A DNA stretch of 64,000 bases from Achromobacter spanius (GCF_003994415.1 NZ_CP034689.1:6076001-6140000), one strand, 5' to 3'; counted from the stretch's first letter, positions 16,195 to 25,409 are shown. Numbers and translations: made by a program. Notes: generated from the letters alone by a model not told the origin.

Positions 16195-17233
16195 TGAATT
16201 CCTTGTTCCAGAATTCCAGCATGTCGGCCTTGCCTTCGGTCAGGCCCTTCAAGTCATACGCCTTCAAGAGCTTCACTTCAGCCTCGGTGAAGCCCACGCG
16301 CTTCAGGTTTTCCGGCAGCGCGGCGTTGGTCACGGTGGGCGCATAGCCCATCTTTTCCGCGAAACCGATCTGGCCGGTCGGGTCCAGCATGGCGTTCAGG
16401 TATTCCCATGCGGCGTCCTTGTTGCGGCTGTTCTTGGCCACACCGGCCTCGAACGACACCGGCACCGAGCCTTCCTTCGGGATCACGAAGCCCAGCGGCA
16501 GGCCGCTGTCTTTCCATTGCAGCGCGCGCGCCTTCCACATGCATGCAATGGCGATCTCGCCCGACTTGAAGGCGGATGCCACCGCTTCGTTGGACGGGTA
16601 GATGCGCGGCTCGTTGCCCTTGAGCTTGGCCAGGAAGCGCTTGCCGCCGTCAAAGCTCTTGGTGTCGCCGCCCGCGCCCAAGCCGACGAAGACCGAGTTG
16701 TACAGATAAAGAATGTCCGAGAAGCCGACCTGGCCCTTCAACTTCGGGTCCAGCAGCACTTCCAGCGAGTCCGGCGGCGTGGGGAATTTTTCGGTGTTGT
16801 AGACCAGCGTCATGGCGCTGAAGATGTGCGGAATGGAATACGGCGTCTTCAGCGCGGCGATGGCGTGCGCCAGGTTGGGCAGCTTCTTCGCGTCGATGGG
16901 TTCCAGCGTGCCCGAGCGTTCGGCGTCGTACATGTCGACTTCGCCCAGCAGCGCCACATCCATGCTGCCACGGCGCGAGTTCTTTTCGGCGCGCAGCTTG
17001 GTCACGCGACCGACCGCGTTGCCGGTGTCGTACACCACGTTCACGCCCTGCTTGGTGACGATGGGGTTGATGATCTGCTGCAGCAGATTTTGGTAATCGC
17101 CGCCCCACGTACCCACGACGATCTGTTTGTCGGCGGCGAGCGCCATGCCAGGCACCCAGCCCAACGCGGGGGCCAGCGCCAGGCCAGAGGCGGATTTGAT
17201 GAAGCCACGGCGAGTCAGGTTTTTCTCTTGCAT
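16184..17233 (-). CDS. ABC transporter substrate-binding protein, PotD/PotF (polyamine) type
   Basis: The product has 349 residues with a Tat-like signal (LTRRGFIKSASGLALAPALG, cleaved near ALAAD). The mature protein has the polyamine-receptor layout: IVVGTWGGDYQNLL at the start, IPHIFSAMTLVYNTEKF in the hinge region and PKEGSVPVSFEAGVAKNS later. The ATG at 17233 has GAGG 6 nt upstream; a 10-residue longer frame lacks support. It is the last gene of the minus-strand operon that begins at 24049 with the permease. The ligand may be a polyamine-like or amide-bearing compound hydrolysed by the two amidohydrolases. Confidence 0.87.
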   Translation of the reverse strand: MQEKNLTRRGFIKSASGLALAPALGWVPGMALAADKQIVVGTWGGDYQNLLQQIINPIVTKQGVNVVYDTGNAVGRVTKLRAEKNSRRGSMDVALLGEVDMYDAERSGTLEPIDAKKLPNLAHAIAALKTPYSIPHIFSAMTLVYNTEKFPTPPDSLEVLLDPKLKGQVGFSDILYLYNSVFVGLGAGGDTKSFDGGKRFLAKLKGNEPRIYPSNEAVASAFKSGEIAIACMWKARALQWKDSGLPLGFVIPKEGSVPVSFEAGVAKNSRNKDAAWEYLNAMLDPTGQIGFAEKMGYAPTVTNAALPENLKRVGFTEAEVKLLKAYDLKGLTEGKADMLEFWNKEFKAG

Positions 17234-17328
17234 AACAACCTCGTATCGAAGGGGGACTAGCAACTTGCTACGGTGCGGCTGCGCGGTGCGGCGGTACCCG
17301 GCCGCGCAGCCAGGGTTCTTGCATACGT

Positions 17329-18306
17329 TCAGGCCAGCATTTCCACCGACGCATCGGGCGCCAAGGTGCGGATGTCATCCGCATCGATGTCGCGCGCGAT
17401 CACGATGATGGCGGCGCTGGCGTCGGGTTGGCGCCTCAGCCGTTGCGGCGCGCTGAAGGTCGTGCCCACGGACTGGATCAGGATGGGTTCGGCGCAGTCG
17501 GCCACGCGCACCACTGCCTTCACGCGCAGCAAACGTTCGCCGCACAAGCCCGCCAGGTTATCCAGCCATTCTGAAAAATCGGTCCAGCTGATGCCCTCGC
17601 GCGCCCGCGCGGCCATGACGCGGATGCGCGGGTGCGCCAAACCGGGCTTGCTTGCCGCCAACATCCGCGCGGCCAGACCCGCCAGGTCGGCCACGCCTTG
17701 CGACGGCGCGAATGCGGCCTGCACGGCACGGCGGCGGTCGGGTTCGGCGATCACGTCCGCTAGCGGATTCAACACGGCGGCGCGCGCGGCGCGGGCATCC
17801 AGCGCGGATGCCGGCAGCAGGTCGGTCTTGGTCAACACGATGCGGTGCGCGGCGCCGAACTGCGCCATGGCTTCGTCCATCTCTGCCAATGCATCGGGGT
17901 CGCGCGCGCAATCGTCGGTGCAGACCACAGTCAGCCGCAGGCCACGGCTGGCCAGTTCAGGATCGGCCAGCGACGCGATGATGGGGCCGGGCCGAGACAA
18001 GCCGCTGCATTCCAGGATCACGCGCTGCAAGGGGCCTTCGCCCTCGGGGCGCGGCGCGTCCAGCAGTGCGCTCAAGGTGTAGACCAGGTCGCTGCGCAAC
18101 GAGCAGCACACGCAGCCATTGGCCATCAGCGTCATCGGCACGTTGTCGCTGTCGTTGGCCACAATGGCGCCGTCCACGCCGATTTCCCCCGCCTCGTTGA
18201 CGATCACGCCCGTATCGCGGGAGGCCGGATCGCGCAGGTAATCCACCAGCAGCGTGGTCTTGCCGCTGCCCAGGAACCCGCACAACAGGAACAGGTCGAC
18301 GGCCAT
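17329..18306 (-). CDS. CobW/COG0523-family GTPase, putative metallochaperone
   Basis: The product has 325 residues. Seen: Walker A GFLGSGKTT at residues 9-17, the metal-binding motif NGCVCCSL near residue 65 (the family CxCC), an ECSGLSRPGP switch region, and LTKTDLLP for guanine recognition (TKxD form). A C-terminal CobW_C domain follows. Members insert or deliver metals such as Zn, Co or Fe into client enzymes. It starts 1 bp after the upstream amidohydrolase stop, so it is surely in one operon with two metal-dependent hydrolases, which are the obvious candidate clients. No Zur box was seen near it. Confidence 0.88.
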   Translation of the reverse strand: MAVDLFLLCGFLGSGKTTLLVDYLRDPASRDTGVIVNEAGEIGVDGAIVANDSDNVPMTLMANGCVCCSLRSDLVYTLSALLDAPRPEGEGPLQRVILECSGLSRPGPIIASLADPELASRGLRLTVVCTDDCARDPDALAEMDEAMAQFGAAHRIVLTKTDLLPASALDARAARAAVLNPLADVIAEPDRRRAVQAAFAPSQGVADLAGLAARMLAASKPGLAHPRIRVMAARAREGISWTDFSEWLDNLAGLCGERLLRVKAVVRVADCAEPILIQSVGTTFSAPQRLRRQPDASAAIIVIARDIDADDIRTLAPDASVEMLA

Positions 18307-18307
18307 G

Positions 18308-19966
18308 TCAGGACGCCTGATCCGCGCTATCGCAAGGCGAGCCCGCGGGCGATCCACCAAACGGCGGGCGCTCGCCATCGGGGTCTTCCGCCCAGCTGTC
18401 CTTGACCATCTTGCGCACGTCCGCCAGCAGTTCGGCGGTGTCATACACCACGCCGGACTTGATGGTGGTTTGCAGGCAGCGCTTCCATTCCACCTTGGCC
18501 GTGTCGTCGTTCAAGCGCATGGCGCCGGTGCCGAACAGCAGCTTGAAATCGGTCAGTGGGTTCTGGTCGTGGATCAGCAGGTCGGCGCGCTTTTGCACGT
18601 CGATGGAGCCGGTGTCCTCATCGATGCCCAGCAGCGCGGCGCTTTGCGAGGTGGCCGCGCGCAGCACTTCAATGGGATGAAAGCCTGCTTCCTGCAGCAG
18701 TTCCAGTTCACGCACGAAGCCAAAGCCGTAGATCTGGAAGATGAAACCGGAATCGCTGCCCGCGCACACGCGGCCGCCCAGGTTCTTGTATTCGTTGATG
18801 AACTGCATCCACAAACGGTAGTTCTGCTTCCACTCGATCTCGTTGGTGGTGCTCCAGCGATACCAGTAGGCGCCGTGCCCGCCGCGTTGCGGCTGGAAGT
18901 ATTTCCACACCGCCTTCCAGGTGTAGTCGTCGTGCCAATCGGCGCGGCGTGCGCGCATCAGGTCGCGGTTGGCGTCGTAGATGTTGAAGGTGGGCACGAA
19001 GGTGTGGCCCAGCTCCAGAAACTGGTCCATCACCTGGCGCCACTTGGCCGAACCCGGTTGCGCCGCCTGCATGAAGGTCTGGCCGGCCACGGCAAAACGG
19101 TAGTACTCGTCGCTGTAGTTGTAGTCGGTGGGAAAGGACTGCACGACGCGGTCTTCGAACAGCGCTTCGGGCAGGCCGTAATAGTGTTCGGAACTGGTCA
19201 GGCCCCAGCGCGCGGACTTCAGCGCATTCACGCGCGTCACCGCCATCTGCGCGTGGTGGCAGCCCGAACGCAGACCCAGTTGCGCGGCCTCGTCCAGCGC
19301 CGCTTCCATGATGGCGGGCGGTGCGCCAAAGAACTTGATGCCGTCCGCGCCGCGCGCGGCCAGCTTGCGCACCCATTCGCGGCCCTGCTCGGGCGTGTGG
19401 ATGGTCTTGACGCGGTCGTTCACGGCGGGAAACACCGAATGCACCACCATGCGCGGCGCGGCGATCTTGTTGGCGGCCGAGAGCTCGCGCTGCTCCATCG
19501 TCCAGCCCAGGCCGCCCATCGCGCCCATCTCGCGCACGGTCGTCACGCCATGCGCCAGCCACAGCTTGTAGATGTAGTCGGCGGGCGGCACGATGCCGCT
19601 CATGGCGTGATACGGCGTGCCGATGTGCGCATGCGCGTCCACGAAGCCAGGCGTGACGAACTTGCCGTGGCAATCGATCTCGTGGTCGCCAGGGCCAGGC
19701 CGGCGCTTGGGGTCGATGGCCTTGTGTGGCGTGCCCACGTTGACCAGGGCGGTGATGCGGTCGTTCTCGATCACGATGTCCACCGGCCCCCAGGGCGGCG
19801 CGCCGGTGCCGTCGATGATGGTGGCGCCGCGCAAAATCAGCCGGGGAAATGGCCCCAGCCCGCGATCGCGCGATGCCGGCGCGGACGGCGGATGCCAGCC
19901 CTTGGCGGCATTGACGTCGCGCGATTCCTCACCAACTTCCGATTGCGAAAACGTGGGATCGCTCAT
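18308..19966 (-). CDS. Amidohydrolase-superfamily metal-dependent hydrolase (552 aa)
   Basis: This TIM-barrel hydrolase cleaves an unknown amide or ester. Seen: the beta-sandwich entry LILRGATIIDGTGAPPWG near residue 43, the metal motif VDAHAH (HxH) near residue 110, further likely ligands in GCHHAQM and SSEHYYG, and the late Asp in CAGSDSGF. It is longer than usual (552 residues), with about 40 extra N-terminal residues of low complexity and an aromatic-rich insertion around residues 340-380 (DDYTWKAVWKYFQPQ). It lies 5 bp after the second amidohydrolase gene. The chemical substrate is not recognisable. Confidence 0.85.
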   Translation of the reverse strand: MSDPTFSQSEVGEESRDVNAAKGWHPPSAPASRDRGLGPFPRLILRGATIIDGTGAPPWGPVDIVIENDRITALVNVGTPHKAIDPKRRPGPGDHEIDCHGKFVTPGFVDAHAHIGTPYHAMSGIVPPADYIYKLWLAHGVTTVREMGAMGGLGWTMEQRELSAANKIAAPRMVVHSVFPAVNDRVKTIHTPEQGREWVRKLAARGADGIKFFGAPPAIMEAALDEAAQLGLRSGCHHAQMAVTRVNALKSARWGLTSSEHYYGLPEALFEDRVVQSFPTDYNYSDEYYRFAVAGQTFMQAAQPGSAKWRQVMDQFLELGHTFVPTFNIYDANRDLMRARRADWHDDYTWKAVWKYFQPQRGGHGAYWYRWSTTNEIEWKQNYRLWMQFINEYKNLGGRVCAGSDSGFIFQIYGFGFVRELELLQEAGFHPIEVLRAATSQSAALLGIDEDTGSIDVQKRADLLIHDQNPLTDFKLLFGTGAMRLNDDTAKVEWKRCLQTTIKSGVVYDTAELLADVRKMVKDSWAEDPDGERPPFGGSPAGSPCDSADQAS

Positions 19967-19971
19967 GGTGC

Positions 19972-21219
19972 TTACCCCCCCAGCCCGTTATGTTCGATGA
20001 CGCCTTCCTTCATGATGAGGTCGATGTGCTCGCCCTGGCCCAGCAGGCAGGACAGGTCGCGATACGGGTTGCCGTCCACCAACAACACATCCGCCAGCGC
20101 GCCCACCTGGATGCGGCCCAACTGGCCGACCTGGTTCAGCACTTCGGCGGCGGTGGTGGTGGCGCACTGGATCACTTCCTGCGCGGACAGCACTTCGTTG
20201 CGAATCCGGAATTCATCGCTTTGCAGGCGCTGTGACGGGCCGAGCAGATCCGAGCCATAGCCGATCTTCACGCCCGCCTTCTTGTAGATCTCCAGCGAAT
20301 GCAGCCCGGCGGTGCGCACCGTGGCAATCTTCGCCACCGAATCGGGCGGCAGGCCGTAGTCCGCGCCTTCATTGGCCAGCGCTTCGTACGTCACCAGCGT
20401 GGGCACCACGAACGCGCCCTTCTCGGCCATGAAGCGCGCCACGCGCTCGTCAACCAGGTTGCCGTGTTCAATGGTGCGCACGCCGTTGCGGATGGCGCGT
20501 TCGATGGCGTCGGCCGTGTAGGAATGCGCCATCACATAGGTTTGGCGGCTGGCGGCTTCGTCAACGATGACGCGAATTTCTTCTTCCGAATAGCCGTAGG
20601 ACGCAATCGGATCAGTCGGCGATGCCACGCCGCCCGAAGCCATCATCTTGATCTGGTCGGCGCCCATCTGGAGTTCCTGGCGCACGGCCTTGCGCACGTC
20701 GTCGATGCCGTCGGCCACGCGGCCGATGTCGCCCGCGCGGAAGCAGCAACCGCAAAAGCTCATCGGGCGCAGGTGGTCGGAACGCGGACGCGGATCGCCG
20801 TGGCCGCCCGTCTGGCTGATGGCGCGGCCCGAAATGAACAGGCGCGGCCCCTTCACCGTGCCTTCGTTGACGGCGCACTTCAGGCCCCAGCCCGCGCCGC
20901 CCGCATCGCGCACGGTGGTGAAGCCCCGGCGCAGCATGGCCGCCATGATGGGCACGGCGCGCATCATCACCAGCGCATCGGGCAGCACGCCTTGCGTGCT
21001 CAGGTTCAGTTGCGTGGCCAGCACATGCACATGCAGGTCGATCAGGCCAGGCATCAGCGTGCGGCCGGCGGCGTCGATCACCTGCGCCGACGCGCTCGCG
21101 ATGGGCTTGTCCGACACTTCCTTGATGACGCCATCCTCAACCAGCACGTGGTGGCCTTCCTGCAGGTCCGCCAGCAAGGGGTCGAGCAGGTTCGCGTTCT
21201 TGAACAATACGGATGCCAT
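19972..21219 (-). CDS. Amidohydrolase-family protein, Xaa-Pro/ochratoxinase-like dipeptidase type
   Basis: The product has 415 residues. Seen: GLIDLHVH (HxH metal motif) near residue 65, GFTTVRDAGG, the SGRAISQTGGHGD segment, the bridging-lysine region DQIKMMASGG, two histidine sites MAHSYT and TIEHGN, and a late Asp in GYGSDLLG. This pattern is that of the Xaa-Pro and Xaa-Arg dipeptidase branch of amidohydrolases, which also includes ochratoxinase. It is linked to the polyamine-type importer (25 bp from the permease gene) and to a second amidohydrolase, so it probably hydrolyses the imported amide or dipeptide-like compound. Confidence 0.87.
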   Translation of the reverse strand: MASVLFKNANLLDPLLADLQEGHHVLVEDGVIKEVSDKPIASASAQVIDAAGRTLMPGLIDLHVHVLATQLNLSTQGVLPDALVMMRAVPIMAAMLRRGFTTVRDAGGAGWGLKCAVNEGTVKGPRLFISGRAISQTGGHGDPRPRSDHLRPMSFCGCCFRAGDIGRVADGIDDVRKAVRQELQMGADQIKMMASGGVASPTDPIASYGYSEEEIRVIVDEAASRQTYVMAHSYTADAIERAIRNGVRTIEHGNLVDERVARFMAEKGAFVVPTLVTYEALANEGADYGLPPDSVAKIATVRTAGLHSLEIYKKAGVKIGYGSDLLGPSQRLQSDEFRIRNEVLSAQEVIQCATTTAAEVLNQVGQLGRIQVGALADVLLVDGNPYRDLSCLLGQGEHIDLIMKEGVIEHNGLGG

Positions 21220-21244
21220 GAAATTTCCTTGTTGTGGCTCGGGC

Positions 21245-22126
21245 TCAAGACGCCATGGTCTTGATGTAGCGCCGATGGATCAGCCAGTTCGAAAGCAGTG
21301 CAATGATCAGCGTGCCGCACACCAGAATGACGGCCAGCGCGGCGCCGAACGGCCAGTTCGATGCGCGGGTGATCTGGTCATACAACGCGGGCGCCATCAT
21401 CGTCAGGCCGGAACCGCCCAGCAGCACCGGCGTGGCGTAGGCGTTCATGCACAAGATGAACACCAGCATCGTGCCCGCCGCCACGCCCGGCGCGGCAATC
21501 GGCAGCACGATGCGGCGAAACGTGGTGAAGAAGCTGGCGCCGACGTTGCGCGCGGCTTCTTCCACCGACAGGTCCATGCCTTCCAGCACGCTTTGCAGCG
21601 TCAGGATCAGGTAGGGCATGACAACGGCCGTGGTGCCGATGACGACCGCCGTGGGCGTGTACATCAGCGAGATGGGCTTGTCGATCAGGCCCAGGCCCTG
21701 CAGCGTGGCGTTCAGCACGCCCGCATTGCCCAGCGCCACCATCCAGCCCGCCGCGCGCACCACGTTGCCCACCATCAGCGGAAACACCAGCAGGATCACG
21801 AACAGGCTTTTGTATTTGCTCTGCGTGCGCGCCAGAAAGTACGCCACCGGAAAGCCCAGCACCAGCGCAAGCAGCGTGCATAGCCCCGCCACCCACAAGG
21901 TGGTGAAGAAGATGTCGCGGTAATACGCATCGCCAAAGAACTTGGCGTAGTTCTCGAAGGTGAAGGCGGTTTGCATCAGATCGACCGGGTCGAACTGGTT
22001 GAAGCTGTAGCGCGCCAGTTGCAGGATGGGCACCATGATGATCACCAGCACCACCAGCGATGCCGGAAAGGCCAGCCCCGGCCCCAGCCAGCGGCTGGGA
22101 CGCCCGTCTACGGTTGCAGTTGTCAT
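21245..22126 (-). CDS. ABC transporter permease, PotB type
   Basis: The product has 293 residues and about six transmembrane segments; the EAA loop is seen as VEEAARNVGASFFTTFRRIV near residue 205. ATG 22126 has AGGAG 6 nt upstream, and similarity starts there; a 16-residue longer frame runs into the ATPase gene spacer. It pairs with the PotC-type permease at 23186-24049. Confidence 0.9.
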   Translation of the reverse strand: MTTATVDGRPSRWLGPGLAFPASLVVLVIIMVPILQLARYSFNQFDPVDLMQTAFTFENYAKFFGDAYYRDIFFTTLWVAGLCTLLALVLGFPVAYFLARTQSKYKSLFVILLVFPLMVGNVVRAAGWMVALGNAGVLNATLQGLGLIDKPISLMYTPTAVVIGTTAVVMPYLILTLQSVLEGMDLSVEEAARNVGASFFTTFRRIVLPIAAPGVAAGTMLVFILCMNAYATPVLLGGSGLTMMAPALYDQITRASNWPFGAALAVILVCGTLIIALLSNWLIHRRYIKTMAS

Positions 22127-22134
22127 GGCGGCTC

Positions 22135-23181
22135 CTATTGGGTGAAGGCCACGCAGTCTTCGGGCTCGAAGCACGCGTACACGCGCGCACCGGGCGCCGG
22201 CTGCGCGCGGCCCGCGCCCCCATTGGCCACCTGGCTGATCATGCGGTTGCCGCCTTCCAGCTGCACGCGCACTTCCAGCACCGACCCCAGGTACAGCGAC
22301 GACTCCACCACACCCGGCAAGGCGTTGCCGCCGGAAGGCTGCTCAGCCAGCCGCACGCGCTCGGGCCGCACACCCACATGCGTGGCCCCTGCCCCGCCCG
22401 GCGTGGTGATACGCTGGCCCGCGTCGGTATGGAACTGGTTATCGGCCTGGCCACGGCCAGTAAACACGTTCATCTTGCCCAGGAAGTCGGCCACGAAAAG
22501 ATTGGCGGGGTGTTCGTACAAGGTATCGGGCGCGCCCACTTGCTGCACGATGCCGTCATGCATGATGGCCATGCGGTCGGCAATCGCCAGGGCTTCTTCC
22601 TGGTCGTGCGTGACGAACACGGTGGTCAGCCCCAGACGCTGCTGCAAGGAACGGATTTCTTCACGCACTTCCAGCCGCAGCTTGGCGTCCAGGTTGGACA
22701 GGGGTTCGTCCAGCAAGAACACCTTGGGTTCGATGGCCAGCGCGCGTGCAATGGCCACGCGTTGCTGCTGGCCGCCCGACAACTGGCGCGGATAGCGATC
22801 ACGCAGTTCGGTCATGCGCACCATGTCGAGCACGCGGCGGATCTTGGCATCGCGCTCGGCCTTGGGCACCTTGTGCATCTCCAGCCCGAACGCCACGTTT
22901 TCGGCCACCGTCATGTGCGGAAACAGCGCATAGCGCTGGAACACCATGCCGGTGTCGCGCTTGTGTACCGGCAGCCGGGTCACGTCGGTGTCGCCGATCA
23001 GGATGCGGCCGGCGGTGGGTGTGATGAAGCCGGCAATCATGCGCAGCGTGGTTGTCTTGCCGCAGCCGCTGGGGCCCAGGAACGTGACCAGTTCGCCTTC
23101 CGCGATTTCCAGTGAAAAATCGGAAACCGCTACCGCCGCACCGAATTGCTTGCGGACATTCTCGATTGAGACCTTCGCCAT
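22135..23181 (-). CDS. ABC transporter ATPase, PotA type
   Basis: The product has 348 residues. Seen: Walker A GPSGCGKTT near residue 38, signature LSGGQQQR, Walker B VFLLDEPLSNLD, and the H-loop VFVTHDQEEAL, then a C-terminal TOBE-type regulatory region with GVRPERVRL. It sits 8 bp from the PotB-type gene and 4 bp from the PotC-type gene. Confidence 0.93.
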   Translation of the reverse strand: MAKVSIENVRKQFGAAVAVSDFSLEIAEGELVTFLGPSGCGKTTTLRMIAGFITPTAGRILIGDTDVTRLPVHKRDTGMVFQRYALFPHMTVAENVAFGLEMHKVPKAERDAKIRRVLDMVRMTELRDRYPRQLSGGQQQRVAIARALAIEPKVFLLDEPLSNLDAKLRLEVREEIRSLQQRLGLTTVFVTHDQEEALAIADRMAIMHDGIVQQVGAPDTLYEHPANLFVADFLGKMNVFTGRGQADNQFHTDAGQRITTPGGAGATHVGVRPERVRLAEQPSGGNALPGVVESSLYLGSVLEVRVQLEGGNRMISQVANGGAGRAQPAPGARVYACFEPEDCVAFTQ

Positions 23182-23185
23182 TTTC

Positions 23186-24049
23186 TTACACCACCTGACT
23201 GAGTTTCACATAGCGGTCGGTCACAAGCATGATGATGCCCAACAGCAAGATTTGCACCGAAGCCACCGAAGCGATGGTCGGGTCCAGATTGAATTCCAAG
23301 TACTGCATGATGGCGATCGGCAGCGTGGTGCGGCCCGGCCCCACCAGCGAGAGCGACAGTTCCAGGTTTTCAAAAGACACCACGAAGCTGAACAGCGCGG
23401 CCGCCACGATGGACGGGCGCAGCATGGGCAGCGTCACGCGCATGAAGGCCTTGGGTGCGCTGGCGCCCAGATTGCGCGCGGCTTCCTCGATGGAGCCATC
23501 CAGCCCGGCCATGCCCGCCGTCACCAAACGCACCGTCCACGGAATCGTCAGGCAGACGTGCGCAATGATCAGGCCGCCGAAGGTGCCGACGATGTCCTGG
23601 TCCAGCACTTCTTCAGCGCGCAGATAAAACAGGTAGATGCCCACGCCCGCCACGATGCCGGGTATCAGCAAGGGCGACAGCAGCAAGGTGTTGACGCCCT
23701 TGCTGCCCTGGAAGCGGTAACGCGCAATGCCGACGGCGGCCAGCACGCCCATCACCACGCCGATGGCGGCGGCCACCAGCGACACTTGCAGGCTGAACAG
23801 GAAGCCGTTGGCGAACGCGGGGTTGTCCCACGCTTTCACGTACCAGGACAGCGTGTAGCCGGATGGGGGAAAGTAAAGAATGGCGTCCTTGAAGAAGCTC
23901 AACCAGACCACCAGCACGATGGGGCAGAGCATGAACGCATACATCAATACGACGAAGACCCGGTGCAGCCATGTTGCCCAGGGAATCACGCGTATGGGCG
24001 TGGCTTGGGCGGCAGTGGCGGCCGAGTTCAGGGGAGGCGCGCTATGCAA
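23186..24049 (-). CDS. ABC transporter permease, PotC type, TTG start
   Basis: The product has 287 residues and about six membrane segments; the EAA loop is IEEAARNLGASAPKAFMRVT near residue 200. No ATG exists near the start of the conserved region. The TTG at 24049 is preceded by AAGGA 9 nt upstream and was chosen. It is the first gene of the operon that continues through ATPase, permease, two amidohydrolases, CobW-type GTPase and binding protein. The rare start codon suggests modest translation of the first gene. Confidence 0.83.
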   Translation of the reverse strand: MHSAPPLNSAATAAQATPIRVIPWATWLHRVFVVLMYAFMLCPIVLVVWLSFFKDAILYFPPSGYTLSWYVKAWDNPAFANGFLFSLQVSLVAAAIGVVMGVLAAVGIARYRFQGSKGVNTLLLSPLLIPGIVAGVGIYLFYLRAEEVLDQDIVGTFGGLIIAHVCLTIPWTVRLVTAGMAGLDGSIEEAARNLGASAPKAFMRVTLPMLRPSIVAAALFSFVVSFENLELSLSLVGPGRTTLPIAIMQYLEFNLDPTIASVASVQILLLGIIMLVTDRYVKLSQVV

Positions 24050-24117
24050 ATCCTGTGTTCCTTGTCAGCGAGGTGCCGGCTCGGTTTCAAACTCCTCCGT
24101 TTGGAACTCTTTGGTTC

Positions 24118-24133
24118 CTTCGGTTAACCGAAG
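24118..24133 (-). promoter_or_regulatory. Perfect 16-bp palindrome upstream of polyamine-type operon
   Basis: CTTCGGTTAACCGAAG lies 69-84 bp upstream of the TTG start of the operon. It is a candidate operator for an unidentified regulator; no regulator gene is adjacent in the operon. Confidence 0.5.
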
Positions 24134-24167
24134 CATATCGACGGGTTGCTGCGCGCTTCAACTAGGG

Positions 24168-24200
24168 ATTACCCAACGTGGTGCATGCCACGCGGGTAAT
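24168..24200. terminator. Long stem-loop in spacer downstream of DUF2817 gene
   Basis: ATTACCC pairs with GGGTAAT and CGTGG with CCACG around a TGCATG loop, with a small internal bulge, giving 12 base pairs. It lies about 110 bp past the stop at 24312 (minus strand). No U-tract follows, so it may be a processing or Rho-linked structure rather than a classical terminator. Confidence 0.45.
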
Positions 24201-24222
24201 TCCGTAGCGCGGTGCAAACGCG

Positions 24223-24268
24223 CGGGTGCAACCCGCCGCGACGTTTTGACGGCAGCAGGTTGCACCCG
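24223..24268. repeat. Inverted repeat with 11-bp arms
   Basis: CGGGTGCAACC (24223-24233) and GGTTGCACCCG (24258-24268) are exact complements around 24 nt. It lies 44 bp past the DUF2817 stop and could end that transcript. No protein-coding signal is seen. Confidence 0.5.
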
Positions 24269-24311
24269 GGGTTTACGTTCAGGATGGCGGCGCTAGACGC
24301 GCGCCTGGGGG

Positions 24312-25409
24312 TCAATGCGCGGCTTCAAGCCCGCATAGCGCTTGCAGCACGGCCACGCGGCTTTGGCCCAGCACCATGCCGTGCCAGTCGTAGGCGTGGC
24401 AATAGAACGCGTCTTGCGTGGCTTGCAGGATGTCGCGGCGCAGCGCGGCGGGCGCATCGGGGTTGGCCCGCAGCCAGTTGCGGCCGCGCAGCGCCAGCAC
24501 CACGTCGTCGAACGGCACGGTGCCGTATTCCAGCGCCATCAGCGTGGGGGAAGACTGCGGGCAGGCCTGGTAGATCAGGCTGGCCAGGTGGCCGGTAATG
24601 TCCACCGATGCCGACGTGCCCTGAAACGGCACCGCGATGTCCAGGCCCCACCATTGGCGCGCGCGCGCCACTTCGGCGTCATCGCGGCGGCCGGCGTAGA
24701 TTTTTTCTCCGTGGCCGCGCGGCCCCAGGCCGGTATGCACGTCGATCCAGCCGATATGCGCGTAGGCGCTGGCATGGGTTTCCAGGATGCGACGCAGGTT
24801 TTCGCGCGATGCGGCGGGCGCGGCGCCGCCGTAGAACAGACCATCGGCATGGGTGTACTGGCCGCGCGACACGGCTTGCGCGAACGCGGCCTGCCCATGT
24901 TCGGCCACATAGCGGGCGACGTCGCGCTGGTTGTCTTCCGACGGCGGCCATTGCGCCGGCAGCAGCAGCGGATGCAGCGCGCCGTAGCCCGGGTTCGCGG
25001 GCAGCGGCGTGCCATCAAAAGGCTGCACGTTACGGTTCAAATCGACGTTGCCTTCGTCGGTGCGCGCCATCCACGAATAACCGTGGGGGTTCACCGCGTG
25101 CACCAGCAGCAGGGCCACGCCCGCCTGACGCGCGCGTTTCAACATCGGCGCGTCGTCCATCAAGGCAAACTGGCAGCCCGCGCCGCAAAAGCCTTCGACG
25201 CCATGCGTGGCGGACGTCATGACCAACAGGCGTTGCGCATTGGGCGCGCCGATCAGCGCCACGTCGGTAGCCAAGGCCTCGCCCTCGCTGCCGCGCGCCT
25301 CGATCGGGTAGGACGCGACGGCGGCGCCCAGGCGCTCGGCGTCAGCCAGGAATCGTTCGCGCGATTCCGCGTAGCTGCGGGGAAAGTAGCTGGTACTGCT
25401 GGGCATCAT
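24312..25409 (-). CDS. DUF2817 / M14-like zinc carboxypeptidase-type hydrolase
   Basis: The product has 365 residues. Seen: SATHGVEGFCGAG (the HxxE-type zinc site of the M14 fold) near residue 70, NPHGYSWMARTDEGNVDLNR (the substrate-carboxylate Arg region) near residue 110, and IDVHTGLGPRG with a third zinc-ligand His near residue 220. The start overlaps the MFS stop (ATGA), and AGGAGG lies directly before it; the next ATG at 25406 is an equal candidate. The enzyme is predicted cytoplasmic, with no signal peptide. It probably cleaves a peptide or amide brought in by the adjacent MFS carrier. Confidence 0.82.
   Translation of the reverse strand: MMPSSTSYFPRSYAESRERFLADAERLGAAVASYPIEARGSEGEALATDVALIGAPNAQRLLVMTSATHGVEGFCGAGCQFALMDDAPMLKRARQAGVALLLVHAVNPHGYSWMARTDEGNVDLNRNVQPFDGTPLPANPGYGALHPLLLPAQWPPSEDNQRDVARYVAEHGQAAFAQAVSRGQYTHADGLFYGGAAPAASRENLRRILETHASAYAHIGWIDVHTGLGPRGHGEKIYAGRRDDAEVARARQWWGLDIAVPFQGTSASVDITGHLASLIYQACPQSSPTLMALEYGTVPFDDVVLALRGRNWLRANPDAPAALRRDILQATQDAFYCHAYDWHGMVLGQSRVAVLQALCGLEAAH

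Noticed and set aside
18254..20260. 668-codon open frame antisense to the larger amidohydrolase
   Set aside because: This is the longest antisense frame in the window, but its composition is non-protein-like and the amidohydrolase motifs are on the other strand.
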